This document shows, in pieces, positions 1 to 6,070 of a stretch of DNA of 14,579 bases. The translations under genes and the position numbers were made by a program. Location of the stretch: NCBI GenBank assembly GCA_964551965.1, contig CAZKFB010000035.1, positions 1 to 14,579 on the forward strand. Reading direction: 5' to 3'. The notes below the pieces were generated by a model. The model made no database searches and was not told where the DNA came from. It worked only from the letters and a program-made list of their open reading frames with translations. This DNA comes from CAG-582 sp964551965 (GTDB lineage: Bacteria; Bacillota_I; Bacilli_A; RF39; UBA660). Position 1 is the first letter of the stretch, and every line of letters begins with the position of its first letter.

Positions 1-1
1 A

Positions 2-742
2 TATCAATCTATTGGTTTTAGTTTTTGGGGCAATCCTAAATGGACAATTAAAACAGATAATAATGAAACGTATGATGGTAGTACAGCCTTAATGTACGTA
101 TTTATATCCAATATTGATTTCTTTTCCGATTTCAAAAAAGTTGAAAATATGACATTTGATCAGTTTGAAGGTTTTATGTCAGGCAATACTGAAATACCCC
201 TAATTTATGAAAGATATAAAATATTAACAAGTATAAGTAAAATAGTAAATACTAAGATGAATGGTAATTTCTATGAATATATAAAGGATACTGTAAGAGA
301 TATTGATTTAATAAATATCTTAATAGATAATTTTCCAAGTTTTAAAGATACGAGAACTTATAATGGTAAAACAGTTTATTTTTACAAATTAGCTAGTTTA
401 TTAACTTCGGATATATTACATGCAAGGAAAATAAAAGAGGGTATCGAAGTTGATTATAGTAATATTGCTGGTTGTAGTGATTATAAAATACCTCAAGTCC
501 TACGTGCTCTTAATATTACGGAGTATTCTCCTAAACTAAGTGAATTAATAGATTCTAAGACTCCTATATTAGAAAATGATGAAATGGAAGTTGAGATAAG
601 AGCATCCGTTATTGAAGTTGAAAGATATATAGTAAATAAAACCAATATATGTGGCATTGAAGTAAATGATTTCTTATGGTTAAAAAGTAAAGATATTAAG
701 GATAGTAAACCTTATCATCTTACAAGAACAACTAGTTATTAA
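2..742 (+). CDS. Queuosine-salvage glycosidase (DUF2419/Qng1-like), 5' end outside window
   Basis: The frame is open from the first bases of the window, so this is the C-terminal part (246 visible residues) of a protein usually about 330-340 residues long. An internal ATG at 92 is not the true start. The reading resembles the DUF2419 family (eukaryotic C9orf64/QNG1 and bacterial homologues), which releases queuine from queuosine 5'-phosphate for salvage into tRNA. Matching blocks in order are GFSFWG, the PLIYERYKIL segment, NFPSFKD with KTVYFYKLA, then SDYKIPQVL, the hallmark EVEIRAS block and a C-terminal NDFLWLKSK. The SDY aspartate and the EVEIR acids lie where the family's ligand-binding acids are conserved. 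The GNAT gene follows 31 bases later with no terminator between. The family call is confident; the exact substrate is from family knowledge. Confidence 0.85.
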   Translation, partial: YQSIGFSFWGNPKWTIKTDNNETYDGSTALMYVFISNIDFFSDFKKVENMTFDQFEGFMSGNTEIPLIYERYKILTSISKIVNTKMNGNFYEYIKDTVRDIDLINILIDNFPSFKDTRTYNGKTVYFYKLASLLTSDILHARKIKEGIEVDYSNIAGCSDYKIPQVLRALNITEYSPKLSELIDSKTPILENDEMEVEIRASVIEVERYIVNKTNICGIEVNDFLWLKSKDIKDSKPYHLTRTTSY

Positions 743-773
743 TGGATGAATATATTGAAAAGGAATAGGTATT

Positions 774-1232
774 ATGGAATTAAATGTTAGATTAGTGAAT
801 GAAAATAATGATTTTTTTCGTGAATGGATAATTGAAGAGTGGAAACATCATAACTCTATTGATCCGATTTATGAACTTCGAATAATAGATCCTGAATATT
901 TGTCTTTTGCGGAAAATGAAAAGTACTATAAGATTATGAATAATGAAGAAATGGTTGGATTTATTGGAATTAAAGAAAATCCAAAAGAGATATATTTATT
1001 TAGAATTTTTATTGCTGAAGAATATCGAGGAAAAGGCATTGGACGTATATCTTTAAATAAACTTATTGAAATGGCAAAAGATAAGAATAAAGATTTAATC
1101 CTTGATGTGCTAGAGGGAAATAAAGCTCAAAAACTTTATGAAAGTGTAGGTTTTAAAAACTATTCTCATCAAATGGTTTTAAAAATTAATGAGGATACTT
1201 ATATGGATCCTAATGGAGGATTAGAGAAATAA
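774..1232 (+). CDS. GNAT-family N-acetyltransferase
   Basis: This 152-residue protein has a GCN5-related acetyltransferase fold that would transfer an acetyl group from acetyl-CoA to an unidentified amine. Motif A is clear: the strand LFRIFIAEEY is followed by the acetyl-CoA pyrophosphate loop RGKGIG (residues 85-90) and its helix. Motif B is AQKLYESVGF (118-127), the usual C-terminal signature. The N-terminal 60 residues, which set substrate choice, are not diagnostic. The length is normal for a single-domain GNAT. The start at 774 is supported by AAAAGGAA 8 bases upstream. It may be co-transcribed with the queuosine-salvage gene before it. A weak hairpin at 1241-1261 lies after its stop. 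Confidence 0.88.
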   Translation: MELNVRLVNENNDFFREWIIEEWKHHNSIDPIYELRIIDPEYLSFAENEKYYKIMNNEEMVGFIGIKENPKEIYLFRIFIAEEYRGKGIGRISLNKLIEMAKDKNKDLILDVLEGNKAQKLYESVGFKNYSHQMVLKINEDTYMDPNGGLEK

Positions 1233-1234
1233 AG

Positions 1235-1284
1235 TTACTAAAGTAAACCAACGGTTTGTTTATTTTAATCTATTATTTTAGTAA
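1235..1284. repeat. Nested inverted repeats: weak terminator hairpin within TTACTAAA/TTTAGTAA arms
   Basis: An inner hairpin pairs 1241-1249 with 1253-1261 (two G-C pairs, mostly A-T plus two G-T pairs, three-base loop) and is followed by a T-rich run, so it could be a weak terminator for the GNAT gene. An outer perfect 8-base inverted repeat, TTACTAAA (1235-1242) and TTTAGTAA (1277-1284), brackets it. The second arm directly follows a possible -10 (TATTAT, 1271-1276) for the XRE gene, so the arms could instead be an autoregulatory operator. Both readings are inference. Confidence 0.4.
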
Positions 1285-1308
1285 ACTATCTTCAGAAAGG
1301 AGATAATT

Positions 1309-1815
1309 ATGGATCAAATTAAAATTGGTAAATTCATTGCCGAACTTAGAAAAGAAAAAAATATGACACAAGAAGAACTAGCAAGTATCTTAGGTATCTC
1401 TAAAAATGCAGTGTCTAAATGGGAAAGAGGCATTTGTTTAATGGATATGTCTTTACTTAAACCATTATCAAATGCTTTAGACGTATCAATTAATGAAATA
1501 CTTGCAGGAGAACACATAAAATCTGAAGACTTTATTAATAAAAGTGACGAGACTATTGTTAAGTTAGCAGAGTTAATAGATTTAAAGACAATGAGATATG
1601 GAATTCTAGGAATGGCTTTATTCTTTATGGTACTTGTTTTTATTTGTATATCGAAAGATCAATCAGCATCATCGTTAGTTAGTTTAATATGCGCTTATAA
1701 TGGGATAACTTATACAACAAGATATAAAATAAAAAGAGAAAGTACCGACTTAGTAGCTGGTATATTATTTATTGCAGCAACTATCTTAAATACAATTGCC
1801 TTCATCCTGTCATAA
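1309..1815 (+). CDS. XRE-family transcriptional regulator with membrane-spanning C-terminus
   Basis: The protein has 168 residues. Residues 6-61 form a Cro/C1-type helix-turn-helix: IGKFIAELRKEKNMTQEELA, then the recognition helix region ISKNAVSKWERG, then the last helix LSNALDVSINEIL. After a charged linker the C-terminal half is hydrophobic, with probable membrane helices at about 97-115 and 148-167 and a weaker hydrophobic stretch at about 119-134. Firmicutes often carry this layout, a DNA-binding head tethered to the membrane. Targets cannot be read from the sequence, but the inverted repeats just upstream suggest autoregulation. The start is fixed by a strong AAAGGAGA site a few bases before the ATG. 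The HAD gene follows 35 bases later. Confidence 0.88.
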   Translation: MDQIKIGKFIAELRKEKNMTQEELASILGISKNAVSKWERGICLMDMSLLKPLSNALDVSINEILAGEHIKSEDFINKSDETIVKLAELIDLKTMRYGILGMALFFMVLVFICISKDQSASSLVSLICAYNGITYTTRYKIKRESTDLVAGILFIAATILNTIAFILS

Positions 1816-1819
1816 ATGA

Positions 1820-1825
1820 TAAAAT
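1820..1825 (+). promoter_or_regulatory. Candidate extended -10 promoter of the HAD gene
   Basis: TAAAAT is preceded by TGA at 1817-1819, giving the extended -10 form TGn-TAAAAT. A weak -35-like TTGCCT lies at 1796-1801, 18 bases upstream, inside the end of the XRE gene. The ATG is 25 bases downstream. No transcript data are available. Confidence 0.4.
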
Positions 1826-1828
1826 ATG

Positions 1829-1848
1829 AGTAACAATTGGAGGTTACT
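1829..1848 (+). promoter_or_regulatory. Small hairpin presenting the Shine-Dalgarno of the HAD gene
   Basis: AGTAAC (1829-1834) and GTTACT (1843-1848) are perfect inverted repeats. The loop between them holds most of the GGAGG ribosome-binding site (1839-1843). The stem is only 6 bp, so any effect on translation would be modest. Confidence 0.35.
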
Positions 1849-1850
1849 GT

Positions 1851-2507
1851 ATGATAAAGTTTGTAATATTAGATTTTGGTAAAGTATTAGCTTATCCTAC
1901 TACTGGTTATTGGTTTATTACCCCAAAATTTAAAAGCCTTGTTAATATGGAAGCATTAGATATCAATGATATTCTAAATGTAATGAATAGATATAACAAT
2001 ATCATTAGTGAAGAAGCACATACTTTAGAAGAAGAATATGATATCTTTTATCGTTTCTATAAAAATGTATTTTTTACATTAAAATATGATATTAGTGAAG
2101 AAGACTTAAATAGTATTGCTTATAATATAACTTATGAAAATGATAAATATGCTATATATCCTCAAGTTAAAGAAGAATTAGATTATTTGAGTAATAAATA
2201 TCGCTTACTCATGATAACGGATAATTGGCCTTGTGTTATGCGTATTTTAAAATTTTATGAATTAGATAGTTATTTTGAAAAGATCTATATTTCTTCCGTA
2301 TATTTCTCTACTAAAATACAAGGAAAACTATTTGAAATAGCTAATCGTGAATTTAAAATAAAAGAACAAGAAGCGATATTTATCGATGACAATTTAAAAA
2401 TACTAGAAGTAGCAGAGACTTATGGTTTAATTCCCGTTTTAATGGACAGAAATAATAAATCTATTGATTGTCAATATAAAAGAATTAATAATTTATTTGA
2501 AATATAA
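1851..2507 (+). CDS. HAD-family phosphatase/hydrolase
   Basis: This 218-residue haloacid-dehalogenase-superfamily hydrolase probably dephosphorylates a small cytosolic phosphoester. Motif I is VILDFGKVLA with nucleophile D8; glycine sits at D+2, as in YihX-like sugar-phosphatases that use D-x-G-x-V, so this is not a lesion. Residues 15-100 form an alpha-helical C1-type cap. Motif II is MITDN with T123, motif III is a lysine around K155-K159, and motif IV is IFIDDN with D179 and D180. All four motifs are present, so it should be active; the substrate is unknown. The start has GGAGG just upstream. A terminator at 2519-2546 ends this transcription unit, so the gene is separate from the UDG-ASCH operon despite its closeness. 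Confidence 0.85.
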   Translation: MIKFVILDFGKVLAYPTTGYWFITPKFKSLVNMEALDINDILNVMNRYNNIISEEAHTLEEEYDIFYRFYKNVFFTLKYDISEEDLNSIAYNITYENDKYAIYPQVKEELDYLSNKYRLLMITDNWPCVMRILKFYELDSYFEKIYISSVYFSTKIQGKLFEIANREFKIKEQEAIFIDDNLKILEVAETYGLIPVLMDRNNKSIDCQYKRINNLFEI

Positions 2508-2518
2508 AAAATGATACT

Positions 2519-2546
2519 AAATAGATGATTTTATCATCTATTTTTT
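2519..2546 (+). terminator. Intrinsic terminator after the HAD gene
   Basis: AAATAGATGA (2519-2528) pairs perfectly with TCATCTATTT (2534-2543) over a 5-base loop, and the U-tract runs through 2546. The stem is AT-rich, which suits this genome. It separates the HAD gene from the downstream operon. Confidence 0.8.
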
Positions 2547-2548
2547 GA

Positions 2549-2554
2549 TATAAT
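2549..2554 (+). promoter_or_regulatory. Promoter -10 of the UDG-ASCH-M16 operon
   Basis: A consensus TATAAT is preceded by TGA (2546-2548), an extended -10 that can work without a good -35; none is evident upstream, where the terminator lies. The usual start point about 7 bases downstream would fall at about 2561, only 11 bases before the ATG at 2572 and at the start of the GTGAT ribosome-binding element (2561-2565). Confidence 0.6.
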
Positions 2555-2571
2555 AAAGTTGTGATATTTAT

Positions 2572-3252
2572 ATGAAGTTAGAAGATTTAATTATTAAAAT
2601 GGGTAAGTGTAATAAATGTACTAATTTGGGTAAATGTTCCCTTGTTAATTATTACAATGATTCTAAGTTTGCTTTATCTATTCCTTCGATTTGGACTGAC
2701 TGGTGTAACCGTATTAATTCTAATTTAATGATAATTGGTCAAGATTGGGGACCTTTTGAAGATATGAAACATCTAAATTCTAAATTGGATAAAGATAATT
2801 GGAATAATATAATCGAAGAAGAGAGTAGTTTAACAACAAAGAAACTAAAACAATTTCTTATTACTTCTTCTAATGGAAATATCAAACAAGAGAGAGTATA
2901 CATTACTAATGCTATTAAATGCTCGAGAACTGGTTCATCGTATCGTGGCAATAATATTAATTTGCGAGCATCGACAGTTAATTGCTCAGAACATTTGAGT
3001 GATGAAATTAATATTGTTAAACCTAAAGTAATATTTACTCTAGGATATTATCCTTTACTATCTTTATCTAAGATATATAATTTCCCTATTAAAGATACTT
3101 TAAAAGATAATATAGGTAATGTATATAAGGTTGATGATTTAATTATTATTCCGGGATTTCATCCGGTAGCTCAAATAAGTAATGAAGAACAATTAAAACA
3201 ATATAAAAAGATATGGGAATATCTAGAATATGAGGATGTAGAGAAATGCTAG
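2572..3252 (+). CDS. Uracil-DNA glycosylase superfamily protein, Cys-rich family 4-like
   Basis: The protein has 226 residues with the UDG alpha/beta fold. Motif 1 is LMIIGQDWGPFED (52-64); its GQD resembles the GQDPY of family 1 UDG and places D58 at the water-activating aspartate. The central part reads VYITNAIKC (109-117), then a family-typical C-x-E-H-L-x-x-E-I helix and KPKVIFTLG (150-158). Motif 2 is PGFHPVAQ with H197. Cysteines C13 and C16 near the N-terminus plus C117 and C138 resemble the C-x2-C, C, C iron-sulfur pattern of family 4 enzymes, though the last spacing is longer than usual; C22 is a further candidate. The expected role is excision of uracil or another altered base. It opens a run of overlapping genes, overlapping the first ASCH gene by 7 bases. 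The weak GTGAT ribosome-binding site is unusual. Confidence 0.8.
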   Translation: MKLEDLIIKMGKCNKCTNLGKCSLVNYYNDSKFALSIPSIWTDWCNRINSNLMIIGQDWGPFEDMKHLNSKLDKDNWNNIIEEESSLTTKKLKQFLITSSNGNIKQERVYITNAIKCSRTGSSYRGNNINLRASTVNCSEHLSDEINIVKPKVIFTLGYYPLLSLSKIYNFPIKDTLKDNIGNVYKVDDLIIIPGFHPVAQISNEEQLKQYKKIWEYLEYEDVEKC

Positions 3253-3689
3253 AAGAGATACTTAATAATATAGATTTAGATTTTGATGAAACAACGACAA
3301 TTCATTTAGCTATTTTTTCTGGACCCTATTTTGATTATATAGTTGAAGGTAAGAAGACTATTGAATCAAGATTTTCAAAGAATAGAGGTCTTCCATATCA
3401 AAAAGTAAAACCTAACGATATCATTATAGTAAAGCAATCAGGAGGACCAATTGTTGGTTACTTTTATGCTGGTGTTTGCTTATTCTTTGATTTTAAAAAA
3501 GATGATATAGATGAAGTATTTAAGAAATATCGCAAACCTCTATGTATAGATGATGAATTTATTAGGAATAAACAAGATAGTAACTATGCAACTTTAATTA
3601 AAGTAAAAAAATATCAAAGAGTTAAACCTTTTAAGATTAATAAAAAGGGAATGAGTACATGGTTAATTCTAAAGGAGGGTAAATTATGA
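3246..3689 (+). CDS. ASCH/PUA-like domain protein 1
   Basis: This 147-residue protein appears to be a PUA-superfamily ASCH domain. After a 20-residue lead, the core starts at LAIFSGPYFDYIVEGKKTIE, the typical first strand and helix. GKKTIESRFS (35-44) holds the lysine, glutamate and arginine usual in the ASCH pocket. NDIIIVKQSGGPIVGYF (57-73) follows as the central barrel strands, and a C-terminal STWLIL strand closes it. ASCH domains bind RNA or nucleotides; some are N4-acetylcytidine amidohydrolases (YqfB type) and some nucleases. The start overlaps the upstream UDG gene by 7 bases and its TGA stop overlaps the next ATG, so translation is probably coupled. Whether it is an enzyme or a base reader cannot be told from sequence. 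Confidence 0.75.
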   Translation: MLEEILNNIDLDFDETTTIHLAIFSGPYFDYIVEGKKTIESRFSKNRGLPYQKVKPNDIIIVKQSGGPIVGYFYAGVCLFFDFKKDDIDEVFKKYRKPLCIDDEFIRNKQDSNYATLIKVKKYQRVKPFKINKKGMSTWLILKEGKL

Positions 3690-4342
3690 AAATTGAAGAT
3701 CTATATGATGAATATGATAAATTACAACTAAAATATGGTGATAAGAGTCTTCATTCAATTTATAATGGCGGATGTACAAATAATCCGGATATCTGTTTTG
3801 TATTTATGAATCCAACCGGAAGAAATATTGCATCTTACGATACTTGGAAGGGACCACATTCTCCTTGGATAGGAACTAAAAACATTTGGGATCTATTCAT
3901 AGCATGTAATTTGATAGATGAAGATATCTATAAGGAAATAAAGAGTATTAAAGGCTCCGAATGGACAGAAGAATTTGCTATTAAAGTTTATAAGAATATA
4001 GAAGATCATAAAGTATTTATAACTAATTTAGGTAAATGTAATCAAATAGATGCAAGACCTTTACCAGACTCAGTATATTTAAACTATTTGGAGTTATTAA
4101 AGAAGGAATTTGAAATTATCAAACCTAAAGTAATTATTCTATTTGGCAATCAAGTTAGTTCCATCGTATTAAATGAAAAAGTATCGGTATCTACATCAAG
4201 AAAGAAAGAGTACATTAGGAACTTTAATGGAGAAGAATACCATTTATATTCAGTATATTATCCAATAGGTAATGGAAGATTTAATATTGATAAATCAATC
4301 GAAGATATCAATTGGATACAAGATAGATTAAGGGAGAATTAA
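3686..4342 (+). CDS. Uracil-DNA glycosylase superfamily protein, MUG/SMUG-like motif
   Basis: The protein has 218 residues and a second, divergent UDG-fold. Strand 1 plus motif 1 reads ICFVFMNPTGRN (36-47); N42 fits the catalytic asparagine of the MUG/SMUG branch (GINPG or GMNPG), unlike the aspartate of the first UDG gene. The WIGTKNIWDLF region matches the helix after motif 1. VFITNLGKC (110-118) and IIKPKVIILFGNQ (144-156) align closely with ITNAIKC and IVKPKVIFTLG in the first paralogue. Motif 2 is unusual: YPIGNGRFN (192-200) replaces HPSP. N-terminal cysteine pairs are absent, so no iron-sulfur cluster is expected. A strong GGAGG precedes the ATGA overlap. The altered motif 2 could mean a different base preference, or binding without excision. 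Confidence 0.72.
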   Translation: MKIEDLYDEYDKLQLKYGDKSLHSIYNGGCTNNPDICFVFMNPTGRNIASYDTWKGPHSPWIGTKNIWDLFIACNLIDEDIYKEIKSIKGSEWTEEFAIKVYKNIEDHKVFITNLGKCNQIDARPLPDSVYLNYLELLKKEFEIIKPKVIILFGNQVSSIVLNEKVSVSTSRKKEYIRNFNGEEYHLYSVYYPIGNGRFNIDKSIEDINWIQDRLREN

Positions 4343-4343
4343 G

Positions 4344-4742
4344 ATGAAAGTATTAACAATTAAACAACCTTGGGCGAGTTTGATTGCTTGTGGTTATAAA
4401 GAATATGAATTTAGAACATGGAATACTAAATTTCGTGGAGAATTATTAATTCATGCGGGAAAGGGTATTGATAAAAAAGCAATGGAGAAATTTAAACATT
4501 TAAATCTTGAATATCCGTCTGGATGTATAATTGCTAAATGTAAGGTTACTGATTCCATTCATGTTGATGATGAATTGAGAAATATCTTAGAAAAGAAGGA
4601 CCCATTAGTATATCATGGAGTTATCAAAAAAGAATCACGAGATTGGGATGGTTATGGATTTAAATTAGAGGAAGTTAAGAAGATAAAACCTATTCCAATA
4701 AATGGTAAATTAAGTCTTTGGGATTACGATTATAAAGAATAA
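4344..4742 (+). CDS. ASCH domain protein 2
   Basis: This 132-residue single-domain ASCH protein is more canonical than the first. The N-terminal hallmark LTIKQPWASLIACGYKEYE (4-22) is followed by EFRTWNTKFRGELLIHAGKG (22-41). The GCIIAKCKVTDSI barrel strand (60-72) and a C-terminal KLSLWDY follow. The K-E-Y-E-F-R-T-W cluster forms the usual pocket. Relatives include amidohydrolases acting on acetylated cytidine and RNA-binding or RNA-cutting proteins; which applies is unknown. It starts one base after the stop of the second UDG gene, so it is certainly in the same operon. It is not a recent copy of the upstream ASCH gene: outside the fold the two differ strongly. Confidence 0.85.
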   Translation: MKVLTIKQPWASLIACGYKEYEFRTWNTKFRGELLIHAGKGIDKKAMEKFKHLNLEYPSGCIIAKCKVTDSIHVDDELRNILEKKDPLVYHGVIKKESRDWDGYGFKLEEVKKIKPIPINGKLSLWDYDYKE

Positions 4743-4810
4743 TTTTGATATTTCTATTAAATCGTGATATATTTCGTTATGGAAAAGAGTTTATAGAAGA
4801 AGGAGTTCAT

Positions 4811-6070
4811 ATGAAAGAAATAGAATTAAGCACAAAACCAGTAGTTATAAAAAGTGAAGCTATACATACAATTGAGTTTAAACTTATTTATCCGGTTGAA
4901 TGCAAAAATGAATATCTTTTGATAAATAATTATTTAAGTCATTTGTTATGTGAATCAAGTGCATTAATTACTGAAGAATCAGAATTTGAAAAAGAAAAAT
5001 TAAGAAAAACTGTATTAGATTATTACTATAGTACTAATACTATATGCGATCAAATGTATATCAATATTACATTTGTATTACCTCAAGAAGGATTAATTAA
5101 AGATTATGATATCGAAGAATCATTCAAATTTATCGTGAGCATTATTAAGAATCCAATATTATTAAATAAAGAGAGTGGATATGAAAAGTTTGAACATGCA
5201 AAGAGCTATTTTAGAAGAAAACATGATTCAGCTAAACAAGATATATATGGATCTAATAACAGTGATATTAAAGATATTATTGATCCACAAGAAATAATGG
5301 GATATTCTTATGAATCAAAGAGTAAACAAATTGATTCTCTATCTTGGGAAGATTTAAATAAGTTCTATCAGGATAATATTATTAATAATAATTATTTAGT
5401 ATATGTATATGGAAATATTGAAGAGAGTCGAGTAAATTATCTTTTTGATAAGTATTTACCTCAAGAAGAAAAGATAATTCATATTACGCCTAAATATATT
5501 AATCCATTACCAATAGCTGAAAATAAGTTAACAAGTATTCAAACTAAGTTTAATCAATCTCAGTTAGTAATGGAATATCAAGTTAAAGACATGACTGAAG
5601 AAGATAAATTAATCTTAAGTATAATAGTTAATATTCTAAATGCTCAAGAGAATAATCTCGTATTTGATATGTTAAGAGTTAAGAATGGTCTTGTATATGA
5701 TGCTTATGTATCGTCAGGAATTAGTTATGGAATGTTTACAATAGAAGCATTCATTGAAGATGCTAATAAAGATAAAGTAGTCGAGTTAATTAATGAAGTT
5801 ATGTCATATCTACACGATAAAGAAAAGTTAACTAAATACTTGGAAAAATTAATTGCTGCTTATAAAGTTGATTTATTAAGAGAAGAAGATGGACTTTATA
5901 CAGAATTAAATAATCGCATTAATAATGACTTAGATATAAAGACAACTTCATGGACGTATAATGAAATGTTGAAGATTAAAGTTGAAGATATAATTGCCTT
6001 CTTAGATCGAATTGTCGAGACTAATACAATATTCTTCATAGAAGATAAAGGGGAGGTGCAACATGACTAA
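4811..6070 (+). CDS. M16-family peptidase-like subunit without zinc motif (YmfF-like)
   Basis: The 419-residue protein has the two-lobed M16 (insulinase/processing peptidase) architecture. The position of the zinc motif reads SHLLCESSALI with no HxxEH, so the subunit should be catalytically dead. Later parts are typical: QEIMGYSYESKSKQIDSLSWEDLNKFYQDN with a downstream YVYGNI strand (end of lobe 1), then a lobe 2 with FDMLRVKNGLVYDAYVSSGISYG, a family-conserved block. Such subunits pair with an active partner, here the next gene, which overlaps by 8 bases; YmfF/YmfH and AlbE/AlbF are comparable pairs. I chose ATG 4811 because AAGGAG (4800-4805) is 5 bases upstream. A TTG at 4745 in frame lacks such a site. 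A weak TGATATAT element at about 4763 may give an internal promoter. Confidence 0.83.
   Translation: MKEIELSTKPVVIKSEAIHTIEFKLIYPVECKNEYLLINNYLSHLLCESSALITEESEFEKEKLRKTVLDYYYSTNTICDQMYINITFVLPQEGLIKDYDIEESFKFIVSIIKNPILLNKESGYEKFEHAKSYFRRKHDSAKQDIYGSNNSDIKDIIDPQEIMGYSYESKSKQIDSLSWEDLNKFYQDNIINNNYLVYVYGNIEESRVNYLFDKYLPQEEKIIHITPKYINPLPIAENKLTSIQTKFNQSQLVMEYQVKDMTEEDKLILSIIVNILNAQENNLVFDMLRVKNGLVYDAYVSSGISYGMFTIEAFIEDANKDKVVELINEVMSYLHDKEKLTKYLEKLIAAYKVDLLREEDGLYTELNNRINNDLDIKTTSWTYNEMLKIKVEDIIAFLDRIVETNTIFFIEDKGEVQHD

Noticed and set aside
1314..1517. Antisense open frame within the XRE gene; similar ones at 2739-2951, 6341-6598, 9359-9643, 11601-11801 and 12700-12921
   Set aside because: All lie inside recognised genes, have no recognisable domains, and show serine/leucine/phenylalanine-rich antisense composition.
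1875..1880. Loss of the second aspartate in HAD motif I as a sign of inactivity
   Set aside because: YihX-like active phosphatases also have D-x-G/N-x-V here; the other motifs are intact.
3686..3689. Mycoplasma code with TGA as tryptophan, suggested by the low GC
   Set aside because: TGA at 3687-3689 ends an ASCH gene at its natural length inside an ATGA overlap, and tryptophans in the genes are encoded by TGG.
4745..4810. TTG start extending the dead M16 subunit by 22 residues
   Set aside because: No ribosome-binding site lies before it, whereas ATG 4811 has AAGGAG at ideal spacing and family-like N-terminal sequence.
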